Below are positions 22,736-36,256 of a DNA stretch of 64,000 bases, in pieces; position 1 is the stretch's first letter; the number at the start of each line of letters is the position of its first letter. The notes below the pieces were generated by a model. It had not been told where the DNA came from and did no database searches. It saw nothing but the letters and a program-made list of their open reading frames with translations. Position numbers and translations under genes: made by a program. The stretch comes from Eledone cirrhosa (Eukaryota; Mollusca; Cephalopoda; Octopoda; Eledonidae). The stretch spans positions 34,502,922 through 34,566,921 of the forward strand of contig OZ024741.1 of NCBI GenBank assembly GCA_964016885.1, given 5' to 3'.

Positions 22736-24161
22736 ATATATATATATTGACAGAGAAAGAGAGAGATAATAATCTGTCCATTCTTTCTTTAAGACACACA
22801 CACAGCATTTGTGTGTAAATAAATGTTGACTACATGTAAGCGACACCAAATACTTTTTATAAGAATATTGTTCTGATAGCAATCTAATGTCTCTAAAGTT
22901 GAGGACATTTGATGAATCCGGCCCATATTAAGTAGGAGAAAGAAGACTAGACAAGTTTTCACACTTACTGGAGCGTTCACTTGCATGGGCAGAATGACAG
23001 TAACAACCACTCCGTTCCTCCCAATGCCCCCTTTTTCTCTACCACCATCCTAGGCCCCCAGTGCCCCCTGTGGACGGTAGCACCCACTTTGAGAACCACT
23101 GTTTTAAAGTATGTTACAATATCATGATGACAAAAAGAAAGGAAAGAGGGAGAGAGAAATGGGGTGGGCAAACCCTACACTCAAAGCTGGACAGTATATC
23201 TCAGCTGCAACTCTGCAGATATTGAAAGCATTGCCACAAGAGCTAGCACTAGCTGCTGGTTCAATCATTCCTCCTCGGTGTGATGCCTTCAACCTGTTTT
23301 AGAGGGAATGCTTTTGCAGTCTTGTCTGCGGGACACAGCCCCATTACCGTCGCGCCCAAGGCCCAGAGCACCCCCCCCCTCCATTCTTCTGTGATACTAG
23401 AACCCTTGCCACACCCTTCTTTTTCTGTTTTTTAAAAATATTTTCCTATTTTACATGCTATTCTTTCTTCTCAATCTAAATTTTCTTTTTTCTTGCATTT
23501 ACATGATATATTTTTACATAGAATAAAGATCTAAATATTTCAATTTATTGTAAATTATTGTAGACATAAAATATATATAAAAAAAAGAAAGAAAAAAGAA
23601 AAACAAAACAAAACAAAGAACATCAAAGGTAAGTTTTCAGATAGCTCATTTATTTTCAGAATCCTATCACAGTCTTTGGCTTGCCAAAATTACTTCTATA
23701 TACATCAATGGATTCTCATCTATATAAGCAGTCAAATATTTCAAATGGAAAATAAATACAGCAGTAAAAAAAAAAATATTAATTAATAAAAAAAAAAATC
23801 CTTTCATTAAAAAAAACAGAAATGAATGGCTGGGAAGTGGGAGCATAATGGGTGTGATTTAAAAAAGAACATTTTTATAGGGAGTAATTATATAAGAATA
23901 ATTCTACCAAACAAAGAAAAAAAACAGAGTTTAAGGCATGTTTGCACATACACACACAAAAGGAAAAAAAAAATCAGCTATAATAAATATCAAAATAATT
24001 TCAGTATCACAGCCATGCCTGAAGCTCAATACTAAAAAAAAAAGGAAAAACATGCAATATTTTCTTTGCATTCCAACACACCACCACAACAGTGCAGAGG
24101 GGGCGAGTATTTATAAACTATTTAAAAAGCACTTTCATGACTCACTCACCTAAAATTTAGG
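22736..24161. other. Unassigned intergenic sequence
   Basis: No gene supported. CACTTTGAGAACCACTG at about 23086 looks like one terminal inverted repeat of a hAT-type transposon, but I could not find the partner. 23160-23330 has an open frame (LPQELALAAGS) without recognisable domain. 23560-24060 is very A-rich. Confidence 0.35.
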
Positions 24162-24162
24162 G

Positions 24163-24207
<45 letters not shown>
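24162..24207. repeat. (TA)n microsatellite
   Basis: Uninterrupted TA run. Confidence 0.95.
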
Positions 24208-24209
<2 letters not shown>

Positions 24210-26329
24210 CATGTATATTGTGGATATTTTTAGAAAAAGGAAAAAGGTTAAACTAAATCAAATCTTCCAGGATTTTCTGGTTGTTCGGTTTCCTCTGCCA
24301 CCACATAGATTACTTTACAATATTTTTGATAAATCATTAATGTATATTTGAAAACCAGTGCAAGTGTATGTGTGTGTGCATGTGTTTGTGTGTGTGTGTG
24401 TGTGTGTAATTAATTAGGTTGCAACACTGTTTCATATGTATGTATATATATATATCATGATACTGATTAACAAGTTTAATTTAAATTTAATTTAATACTA
24501 TGGGTTTTGTATCATAGAACCAGGGGTAGGGTGGTATCAAAAGGGTTAAAACGGAGGAACAAAAAAGGTCAGAAGTAAATAAATTACAGCCCTTCTCCAA
24601 AGGGCAAAATGAGTTGAAATTTTCTCTACGTTCACAGTCCACTTATTTTAGTTATAGTTTAACTATTCTTTTATTTTTACTAGATAAATTTTCTTCCAGT
24701 TTAAGGAATTGAAGTTCGAAAGCAAAGTAAAAAAGATAAAGATTTGATGAGAGATAATCCACTAGAGGACTGTAATGTATTTTATAAGGGATTCAAAGAG
24801 TGTATAAGCTCTCTCTATTTTAGATAGAGGAGATGGGGTGAGGGGAGGGAGGAAGGGAGTTAGTTGTAAAATTGCAACTCATTTTACTCCTAAAAACAAA
24901 ACAAAAAAAATGTCTAGAATCTTTGCTGATAACTAGATTTTAGTGAGCAGCACTGACTACAAGCCAAACTTACAACAAAGCATATGGGCATGCTGTGTAC
25001 CCACAATGTACCATCGAAAATGTTGTTCACAGGCTTGCAGCAATTACAAAGAAATGGATACATGTCATGGAAAATGACTTAGAAATGGTTTCCATGGTGC
25101 CAAGAAAAACTGAAAGCTGAGCAAACTCTTCACTAAAAGTTCAATCTCTCAGAGAAGAACAGGGGAGAGTGGCTTGTCTTTTAAATGTCAGACTAAGTTG
25201 GTCTGACATAACTGGGTTAGACGACTGTCTGTCATTTACTTCTGAACTCATTTGACCAAAACAGCTATCAGTTAAAAGAGTGAATAACAAATGATAGAAA
25301 AACTAAGATTCAACACATTCTGTGTTGGTGACATTACATAGATAATAGTCTAAAAATCTACTGAATCAAAACTTTGCATTACAAACAATGAACTAGTCTG
25401 GAATATTCAAAATGCTATTGTTTTAACTATAATTACTTGCATATTATCATTTTTGTGCCTATATGTTTGTGGTTAATTATTACTACAGATACTAATGTAA
25501 ACAATATAATGTATGTATAGGTGTATCTATCTATTTAACTGTCTGAATGTCTGTCTGTCTTCTATCTGTGTATATATCACTCTTCACATGAGGAATGACA
25601 TGCAATAACTTAAATATAAATATAGCTGATCTTTTTATCAATAACAAACAATAGATACATTATAGAACCAAGAGAATAATCTATAGTTAAATGTCAAAGA
25701 ATAATGTTATCATTAATGAAGGGAATCTCAAAAATCTAATTTTAAAAATACTTATGCTGCGAAACAAGGCAGCATTAGATTAATAACTAAAATATTTAAA
25801 TAATTAATCATTCCAGCGACTATGGGAGACAAATTGAGACATTTTTCTGTCTTATGAGACCGCATAAGTGAAGCATAAACCTCACCATACTTTGTCAAAG
25901 TAGAAATGACAGAATCCCTAAGTAGATATATTATATCTATCATAAATGTGATGTGTATATATAGATGTAGAAACAAAGGAGATACTCTACTGCATGCTGA
26001 TAGACTACTGGGAGTCCTTTGCTATAGATGTAAATGTAAAATTACATAATCAGATAATATAGATGCCTTATATATACATATATATAAAACATGGTGAGTA
26101 AGTATTCAACCTTACCTTTTGGATTGTTGTGAATAATACAGATTTCTTCATGTCACATAGAACTAATAAGTCCTATATATGTGAAAGCATCTTCTATTTT
26201 TGGAGGTTGCATTGAGAGTAGATAAGCAGCATCACTAAAGTCATACAATAACAAACAATTTACTATTACTTATCAGCTACATTGTTAACAGTAATTTAGT
26301 TTGTTGTTTGAACAATTTTACTTTTATCA
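24208..26329. other. Unassigned AT-rich sequence downstream of AGL
   Basis: Low in recognisable repeats compared with its surroundings apart from a (GT)n tract near 24370-24407 and an old MITE remnant near 24500-24550 (GGTATCAAAAGGGTTAAA). No coding signal. It could be an extended 3' UTR or a flanking non-coding region of AGL; this is inference from position only. Confidence 0.35.
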
Positions 26330-26552
26330 TATTTCAAATGAACACTGCCAATGCACTTCAATTAACTTTGAAACTAATCAAGAATTAGGAGGGATTTAAT
26401 ACAATAACTCACATTTTTAACATATTAAGCTAGAACAAAATGTTTTTTTTTTTATAAAGTTATGTTAGAAGGTTTTGATATAACTATGAAAACTAAAAAT
26501 GGCAGTTCTGAATCACAGAACACAAAGCAGGTTGTTATCAAAAGGGTTAATA
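26330..26552. mobile_element. Old dispersed MITE copy ending TCAAAAGGGTTAA
   Basis: Ends GTTGTTATCAAAAGGGTTAA. Similar ends and interior phrases (AAAGTTAGTTAT, ATTTTATGTAAGAAC) recur near 34300, 45680, 50990, 52880, 53565 and 61090-61500. The TTAACCCTTTTG-type end with TTAA suggests a piggyBac-like MITE. Confidence 0.5.
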
Positions 26553-26560
26553 AACTTAGA

Positions 26561-26570
26561 TTTATTTATT
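26561..26570 (-). promoter_or_regulatory. Candidate polyadenylation signal of AGL
   Basis: Plus-strand TTTATTTATT reads AATAAATAAA on the minus strand, about 235 nt downstream of the AGL stop codon at 26804-26802. It is the nearest good AATAAA I see on that strand. Confidence 0.45.
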
Positions 26571-26801
26571 TGTTTAAATAATTTGTTATTGTATAAACTT
26601 ATTGATGCTGCCTATCCACTCCTAAAACACATGTGGTGGCAAATTAAGTGATTACATCAGAATGAACAGAATGATGGATCATGGCATAAACTCTGCTTTC
26701 TTTCACACGTTATTGCTTTAAAGGGGGAAAGGTTTGGTATAATACCAAGTGAAAATGGGTTGGTGTGGAATGGGTTTGTACGAGGAGAAATGTGGGCAAA
26801 T

Positions 26802-26885
26802 TCAAACCATAAATTCCAGGTCGTACAGTGTCTCCAGAACTGTGCCTATACTCCATGCTTGTGCCTGACAACTGGGAGGGCAGTA
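26802..26885 (-). CDS. AGL: AGL terminal coding exon
   Basis: Acceptor ATCTTTCAG then TACTGCCCTCCC. Encodes [27 protein letters not shown] and TGA, against human [23 protein letters not shown]. The protein ends four residues later than the human one. Confidence 0.95.
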   Translation of the reverse strand, partial: YCPPSCQAQAWSIGTVLETLYDLEFMV

Positions 26886-29800
26886 CTGAAAGATAATGAC
26901 AATTATTATTTTAAGTGTTACAATATATATATATAAACATAAACACACACATGCTTTCTCTCCTTCCATAATTTTTTATTTTATTTCTTCCTCTCACTCT
27001 CTTTCAATTCTCTTATGTCTCATTCTATCTTCTGATGACAGACTGATGTACAAAACATTAAGACACTTTTCCTATATCTAGTGTTAAACTAATATATATC
27101 TTCACTGTACTGAATCATTTTGCTCTGTTCTTTTTATCAATTTATTTTTCACATCATCATTTTTACGTCCATTTTTCAGCACAGCAGCTCTCCTCTGCTA
27201 GTCTTAGCAATTTGAGGTTAGCTCTCACAACCTCTCCTCATATATATATCAACATCATCATTGTCCATCATCATTACCATCCATTTTCCATGCTAGCATG
27301 TGTTAGACGAGTTGTTCTACTGTGAGACAAGCCAGATCAGGTGACCATGTCCTGCTCATACAGAACTGTTTCTCACTTGGTTTCTATGGTTGGATACCCT
27401 TCTTAACACCAACCATATTTAGAGTGTGGACTGGGTGTTTTTTGTTGTGACACTTACATGACCATTTTACAGTGTGGACTGGGCACTTTTTCTCATGACA
27501 CCAAAACTACCACTTTATCGAGTTGACTGGGGGCTGTGGTGGGGGGAAGTAGATGGGGATTGGTGAGGTAGATCTAGGGTGGGGCACTTATTGGGTGAAG
27601 GGTGGTGGTGCAAAGATGTGGATGAAGGGTCGGGTCTTAGGACATGGGTGGAGTGTTAGCATGTGGGAAGTGTATGGAAAGGGGAGGGAGGGATGTGGAT
27701 GAAGGGTGGGGGAATTATGACATGTGAAATGTATGGAAGGTAGGGGAAGGTAGTGCATACAAGATGTATGATTCAACTTGTGCACATAGGAAGGCAGGTC
27801 TTCTGTATTACTGCATACTGCCAAATATCTTGATCCTGTGTCATCGCCTTCAAGAGGTGCAATTGTGCAAGGTCACCTTTTATCACCGCATCCCAAGTCT
27901 TCGTAGGTCTTCCTACTTCGTAGCTTCCATCAATTTTTAGTTGCCCTGCACTTTTTTATGGAGCTGTCATCCTTCATACACATCACATGTCCATGCCAAT
28001 GCATTCTCCTCTCCTGCACACTGCATCTGATCCCTCTTATGCTCAGCTTCTCTCTCAGTTCATTTAGGCTTTGCCATTCATGTATTACTATTACACATCT
28101 ATCAAAGCATACCAGCTTCATTTCTTTCCAATCTTCGCAGGTCTTCTGCACACAGTGTCCAAGTCTCCCTACCATGCAACATTGCTGTCCATATACACGC
28201 ATTATATAATCTTCCCTTCATCTTGACGGAAAAACCTTTTGTAGTTACCAGCAGTAGTAACTCCTTGAACTTTTTCCATCCCATTCTCACTCTGGCTACT
28301 TTACTTTCGGAACACCCACCTCCATTGCTAATTTGGTCACCCAGGTAACAGAAACTATCAACTACTTTTACTGAGCCGACTGGGCATTTAAAGGAGCTAG
28401 TATCCTGTGGGGTCTTGCTATGCTACTTACTGCACTTGTGTAATGAACACACACACATATATATAAAAATTAATGTTAAGACAGATGTTACATAAACATA
28501 TTTATTGGATAATACATATTTCAGTGAGACCAGTGGGAAGTTATGCAATCATTACAACAGCAACTGGCACCAGTGTGACATCATCAGATGTTAACACAAT
28601 TATGTGAAGGAGTTGATATGATTTTATCATGATACCTGCACAAGAGAGGTTGTCATGTTTTTGTCACAATTGAAGAGTCCTCCGACTCTTTGTTTGGCAC
28701 ATTTTCTATGGCAGGATGATCTTCCTATCAACAATCAATTTACCGTGTGGATTAGGTGCATCTATCTTCAACACTAGATAGGTTGTTATGTTTTTGACAC
28801 AGCTGAAGGTTCCTCCTGGCCCTTTGTTTGGCAGATTTTCTATGGGTGGATGACCTTCCTATCACCAACCACACCACAGAGTGCATTAACTGCTTTTATC
28901 ATATAGCTTACCAACACTAAAGAGGTTAAAGAGGTTGTCATACACTTGAAACAATTGGAAAGTCTTTGCAACACGTTTTGACATGGTTTCTACAACAGGA
29001 TGCCCTTCCTGTCACCAAACACCTTAGAAGGTGTACTATGTGCATTTTTGAAGCATTAGTCTAAGAGAGGTTGTCAATCATTTACTAAACTAAAGAACCC
29101 TCTCTATCCTAGGGTCACACAAAGGATGGAAAGCAAAGTCGACCTCTGCTGAATTTGAATTTGGGGCACAGAGAGCTGGAACAAATACCTGCAAAACATT
29201 TTAATCCAACACTCTAAAGACACTGCCATTTTGCCAATTTTGCCATCTAAAGAATACCGCCATACAAACATATAAAATAAAGGAAATAAGAAAAGGTTTT
29301 GACTTGAAGAAATACTTACTGTGCCATTTTCATTTGTCAATTCTGGCAAGGATTTCCAAGGAGAACTGAGCAAATGTTGGTAATGCTTGGTAAGACAGAT
29401 TTTTACTTCATTCATTGCTTTCTTTAATGTACCTGGTTTAGTCTTATCAAGGATATTGGCGAAATGCAGTTTGGCACGGAAGAAGAAGCCAACAGGCCAA
29501 AGCCATTCCTATGCAAAAAAAACAAAAAAACGGAATAAATATTAATTAAATATTGTACTTGATCTAGGACCATTTGTTGAAACTGAGAATACAGAATGTC
29601 AGTTCATCCAAAACGTGATGAGCCTTGATGATTGAGAAAGACTTTTTCAACATGACATCTGTCATAGAGGTTTTAGTAGAATTGTGTAGTGTTCAGGTCA
29701 GTGTTATGTTGGTGAGGGGGCAACACAACTTTTTGATACATAATAATAGACAGTACTATTAAGAAATACATGAGAAGTGAATATAACAGTTTTTATGCAT

Positions 29801-32800
29801 TCTTAAATGACTAAAATGTCTCTTGTACTGACATCCCTGAAGTCTTAGTCACTCAATGAAATGAAGCAAAAGTAGAAAAAATAAAAACAATAACTAAAAG
29901 AAGCCATTCATCAAATGAAGCCAAGGAAACTACATTTCCATTGGTGTTTCCATTGCTGATACTATCTTTTCATCACAACTCCTGGATCATTGAATTTTGG
30001 TGACAGAAGATAGGATTTGAACTTAGAATGTACAAAGCCAAAACAGATACTGGAAAGCATACCACCTGATTCTTTAACAATTCCACCAATCTACTGCCCC
30101 TAGATTGGTACTTTGCTTATTAACCCTGAGAGAATGAAAGACAAAGCTGACCTTGGTAGGATTTGAACAAATACCACAAAGTATTTTTTAAATCTGATTT
30201 TCTAACAACAATGCTAATTGTGTTTGACTTTTTAATCTCTGTTTTATAAAGCCTCCATAACTCATCTTATGATGAAATAGATGTAGTATCTTTCTTAAGC
30301 CTAAATGTGCATCAGGCTGGGGCTTGATCTGGTTTCATTTCATCTCCTTCTGAACCACTCAGCTGAAAAAAAGAGTAGCAGTGGAAGGCAGAAGGGTTAA
30401 CCTTGTGAAGGACTGGCATCTTGTACTTTACTATCCTTTGTACACTCAGATGCTTAATCTCATGATGAAACAAAAGAAAATTAAAAAAATTCAATAGCTA
30501 AAAAATTAGAAAATATTTAGTGAGTTCATACTTACAGGCCCTTGATGGTAGTTAAAGCCCCTGGCCACTTTAAAGTCATCTGAATCATTGGTGTTATCAT
30601 ATACTCCAGTATAGTTCCAATCACTTGAAATGAAATAATGACATTCTTTCAGGTTAGGGAAAAGATGACACAATATACAACATTTTAAGGTCATTTTCAT
30701 TGCTAAAGCAGAGGTTAACCTTGTAGAGCCCCACAACAAGCTTCTACTTTTCCTATATCCTTTGCATACCATCTCACCAACTTTCATTTTCTCCTCCATC
30801 ATCTTTAGCCATGTCTTTCTTGGTCTTCATCTTCTGCTACTTCCTTCTACATTCATTTTCACTACTCCTCTCACCCAGTTATTTTCATCCTTCCTCAACA
30901 CATGACCCAGCCATCTCTTTCCATTTCTCTTCACAACATTTACCATTTGCTCAATTCCCATCATCCTCTACAATTGATTGTTTTGTGTCCTCTCAACTTA
31001 TCTTTACAGTATCGAATAGGAGCATTTTATAATGGCATCAATACAACATTTATACAGTGTACTGGGTGCATCATATCATAGCTTAGCACTACAAAAGTTG
31101 TTATTTCCTCAGCAACACACACATATATATGTTGTGTCATCAATTGCTGTGTGGGTCAATGCCTGACACTCCCCCAGTGCCACACACTGGGATATCAAAC
31201 CCACAAACTAATGGTTATGAAACTTCATAACCATATTAGTATCTGTGCACAGTAGTGATATATAAAGATTCCAGGGTTCAAGCTAAAAAATATTACAAAA
31301 TCTGATATTAGAAAAAAAACTTACCTAGGATCTAGAGTTTTCATACCTAGTGGACCCAATAAGACACTTTCTGCAATTGTTAATGCATACCATGCTTTCT
31401 CAGGTGAAAATAATTCAGGAGCCTAGAAATTAATAAGAGAAGTAAGTGAGAAACTGGAACCAGACATAAATTAGATTATAAATTAAATTTATAAAACTAT
31501 TGCTTCGAAACCCTGATGTTGGTTATCACTTTTAACTGGAGACTACTGTATTATAAATTACACTTTTTTCAATGTAAGTGTATGAAATACTAGCATGCAG
31601 CTTATCTTTTGGACCTACAAAGCCTCAATTTAAGATACATAGGACAGATATCCCTTATGTTAAGGAAAATTGGCGTGCAGAATTTAGCACTTTTGGAAAT
31701 AATAAAATATGATACCGATTTGGGTATACAGACCATAAATCAAGGTAAACAACACTTTGGTCTCAGATGTTGTGGATGTTAATGGGTGTTGGTGTTGAAT
31801 AAGTGTTGTGTAATAAAGTGGTTCTGTGTTTGGTTAATAATTGGATTAATCAGATGTGTATTGCAGGTATGTTGTGTAAGCCTTTGGTTAGTTAGGTAAT
31901 TTTGTTGGTTATTGTGGAGTGTTGTATGTGATGCTAGTATCATCATATTTATCATTATGTATGCTTTATTCTACAGGAAAAGTTTTGACAATATTGATGT
32001 GTAATCGTTCTGATCGATCGACAAGATCCCAGACCTCATTCGCTTGCCGAGTGGGGTGGACTGCATCAAATTGGACCAAGGAAACAATGTTTCCATTAGT
32101 CTTTCCATTACTGATACTATCTACCAGTTGCAACTCCTGCCAGAAAGAGCAACATAAAATAAAGAGTCTTGCTCAAGGACACAGTGCATCACCCAGTCCG
32201 AGAATTGAACTCGCAACCTCATGATTGCAAATCCAACTCTCTAACCACTAAGCCATGCACCTTGTGTAATAGTGTTGTGTAATGGAGTAGTTCTCTGTAT
32301 TTGATGGATTGTTATTCTGAGGGTTATTTGGTTTGTACTGTAGATGTCTGGGGATACATTTAGTTGTGTGTATATTCTTTTGCTATTGTTGAAGGATGTA
32401 ACAGTTATGTGTTATCAGTTTATTTGTCCTTATGTGTGCATTTGTCTTTGGAAAATGTTCTGGCATTGTGGTTGGCTAGAATTGTTTGACTTCTTTATTG
32501 TTTGTAGGGGCCATATTATATTTGAGGAACTTTCATACAAGTCTTGCATATATATATATATATAATATCAATAATATAAGTATGTATATGTACATACAGT
32601 AGTATGTATATATATACATACATGCACACATATATATATATATATGTACGTATGGATTTACCGAACATTTATTATAAGGCTCAGTGTATTTGTAAACAAA
32701 CATCCCAAATTAAGCCGCACAGTGTTTAGCAACCATCGTTGCTCATTTGTTCAACATTGACAAAGGAACGATGTACTAGTTTCAAGCTTATTAGCTATCG

Positions 32801-35800
32801 TCAGCACCGTATACCTTCCTGCCAGATGATTGAACGTCTGAAAGTATATACTTTCCTTATACATATTAACGGCTGAGCAGCCTAATTTGCATATCGAGTG
32901 AGTTAATCGGCCGGGCGCACCGAAAACGATAAATGGAAAAAAATGAAACAAAATTTCATTTCTCACTCTTAGTACGGCTGTTACTTAAATATAAGTATGT
33001 ATACGTACATACATATCTTTATACAGACTGTTGCTCAGCCGTTAATATGCATAAGGAAAGTATATACTTTCAAACGTTCAATCATCTGGCAGGAAGGTAT
33101 ACGGTGCTGACGATAGCTAATAAGCTTGAAACTAGTACATCGTTCCTTTGTCAGTGTTGAACAAAAGGGCAACGATGGTTGCTAAACACTGTGCGGCTTA
33201 ATTCGGGATGTTTGTTTACAAACACACCGAGCATTATAATAAATGTTCGGTAAATCCATACTTACATATATATATATATGTGTGCATGTATGTATATATA
33301 TACATACTACTGTATGTCTGTATACATATATGTATGTACGTATACATATATGTATGTACGAGTGAGAAATGAAATCTTGTTTCATTTTTTCCGAATATCA
33401 ATAATATTAAATGGAAAACATCTTTATAAAACCATATTTATTTTATTATACGTATTTCAAGGTTACTAATATTTTAGTACGCTTTCGTCAGATAAAATAC
33501 AATAATTGGTGTAAAGTTAGTGACATATCTTCAGACGAAAGCGTACTAAAATATTAGTACCCTTGAAATACGTATAATAAAATAAATATAGTTTTATAAA
33601 GATATTTTCCATTTATTAATATTATTGATATTAATGATACTCCAGAAAAACTGTTGAGTGCTTCTAATCTGTTGTAAATTAACTTTGTTGAATAATCAAC
33701 AAACCAAATAACTCATTGTTTATATATATAGGGTGCTTGTGCCTGTATTTACATTGTTGTTCCATAACTTAGCATTTTGACAAAAAGAGATAAATAAATG
33801 AGACTTAAAAATATAAATACTAGAGTTCAATATGGTTAACTTAACAGAAACTTTCTACAAGTTGGTGCTCCAGTATGGCCTAAAACCAGTAAAAGAATAA
33901 AAGAGTATATGAATTTACTAACCACAACCATAGCAATTGGGAAGTTGGGGCGTAATTGGAAATCACACCAAGGCTGAGAAGCACCCACTGAATCTTTGTA
34001 AATGCCCTTGCGGTTAATATATTTGTAGTTTTCACTATCTGGTGATGGATTTCTGTGAACCCAGAAGTACTTTTCAAAGTTGTTTTTAATCAATTCAGCC
34101 CATTGGGCAAATGTGATGTTTTTGCCTGGCAAGAGAAAGAAATCATAAAAGATTTTGTTTTTTTAATTATCATGCTTAAAGACTCACAAAAATTGTTTGA
34201 TCCTTTTGATACCAACCAATGTTTATATTTATTAAAAAATCTTCCATCATAATTTTATGTAAGAATGCTCATTAAGTTATGATTCAAACACTTTATCCCT
34301 CCAAATTCTCGATCATTTTCAAAATTATTTGAAAAGCATAAGTGTCTTTCATTAAAAATATAGTAATAATAGAGTTAATCTTTTTGTGACCATATTTCTA
34401 ATGAAATGTGCTGCCAATGAATAATAACTAATTTAGAAAATAATTAAAAATTTGGAAAAATTTAGCAAAATGCATAAACCTTTCATTAGTAATGTTTGGA
34501 ACATTACTTAACAAAAAGATTTTACATAAACTTATGTTGGGCAGTTTCAATATAAATTGCTCCCTCCCACATCATGGATATGAGGGCCACTGCTTCCGTT
34601 GCTAAAGAGAATAAAATCCAAAAATACTGGGATCTATCTAACAATTATTTTTTCCAGCCTGTAGCATTCAAAATGTTTGATGGAGTTGGGCCACTGACAG
34701 TGAAGTTCTTGTCATAACTCGCGGCTCATCTTACTGAGGTGTCAGGTGATGTCCGAAAGGGTGCCTGGTTGTTTCAGTACCTTAGCCTCACCATCAACCA
34801 TGTTATTGCTGAGAGCATATTGGCTTGTCTCAAAATATTGTTGACCCTTGTGATGTGCTGCCAATTGTTGCACTTGGTGGTAAATTGAAGGTCATTTTTG
34901 TTTTCCCTTTTGTTTTCTTTCTCTCGCTCTGATCTCATATAATTTGGTGCATTATATTTGTGAGGTTCCTAGCAATAGTTAATTGTATTTATTATATGTG
35001 TTTATATACCGTCCAAACCCATGCAAGCGTGGAAGATGGACGTTAAACGATGATGATGATGATGATTTTCATTCTAAAAGAATTGTGAGCAATTTTTAAT
35101 GTTATTTATACAATTGTGAATAAAACTATGAATTTTGTATCTTAAACCCAAGGATGGTTTTAGTTGGCTAGTAATAAAAGAGTTAAGATGTTGATATCAG
35201 AAATCAAATAAGACATAGTTATACACACATACACGCAGAGTTTATATGGTACAGAACGAGCAGTTTTAAATGAAACCTATATTTTATATCTGGCCTATTA
35301 TCAGCTTTGACTGGATGTGATGATGACAATAATATAAAGCTAATGAGATTCTTTTAGTAAAAGAATATGAAAAAGAGGTTGTCAAAATCATGGAAATGTA
35401 TCTCAAAATACCAAATCTACTTTGTTTACTGTGGAAATGAGGGAGAAAATTTAAAACTAAGCTTTGTTGAATTAAAACATTCATCATCATCATCATCACC
35501 ATCATGGTTTTTATGTCCTCTTTTCCATGCTTGCATGGGTTGGACAGGTCCCTTTTAGCACAACATCTCTCCACTTGTCACATTTCTTTGTCATCTCCTT
35601 TGCCAGTCTTAGTGATTTAAGGTCTGCTCTCACAACCTCTGCCCAGGTCTTTTTTGGTCATCCTCTATTGTGGCTTCCTTCCATTGGGATTTCCTGGCAT
35701 TTCTTCACCCATGTGCATCACATGTCCATACCAATGCAGTCTTCTCTCCTGTACACCATCTTGGATTCCCCTTAAACCCAGCTTCTCCCTCAGCTCGTCC

Positions 35801-36157
35801 AAGTTTTGCATTTCTCTCACATTTACATTATATGAAACAATTCTCTCTCATTAAAACACTTCTGCTGAATACCAACAGTAGCTTTGGTGTAAGTAGCTTC
35901 CAAATTAGACATGCAACCTTAAAACTCTAACAGTGAGAGAGAAACAAGATGGTGTGTGTTTTCAGTTTATAATAGGTACACCATATCCTGCATGTCATAT
36001 GAGGCAACTAAAGGGTTGATGCTAGGAAGGACATCCATTCATAAAATATTGTTGGATAAAGATCCCATGATGTATATAAAGCCTGTCTAGGGGCCTACAA
36101 AGCTAACCCCAGTTTCAGCAGGGAAACTAGCCTTAGGATATTTGTTTTGTCTGTAAG

Positions 36158-36256
<99 letters not shown>

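Larger units (their letters stand above)
32645..33270. mobile_element. 626-bp inverted-repeat hammerhead element (AGL intron)
   Basis: The left arm (32645-32890, GTACGTATGGATTTACCGAA onward) mirrors the right arm (33022-33270) with about 130 bp of spacer. Mirrored 70-codon open frames at 32751-32966 (-) and 32933-33160 (+) share the same peptide because they read the arms. TA/CATA repeats flank both ends. A shrunken relative is at 46475-46585. Confidence 0.88.

Noticed and set aside
23086..23104. hAT-type transposon based on a GAGAACCACTG end
   Set aside because: Only one terminus was seen, with no partner or 8-bp duplication.
27588..28290. Several 60-90 codon open frames on both strands
   Set aside because: They are pieces and antisense shadows of a broken RTE-type LINE C-terminus and its tail.
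32751..33160. Two open frames sharing [20 protein letters not shown]
   Set aside because: They read the two arms of the hammerhead palindrome and cross the ribozyme core.
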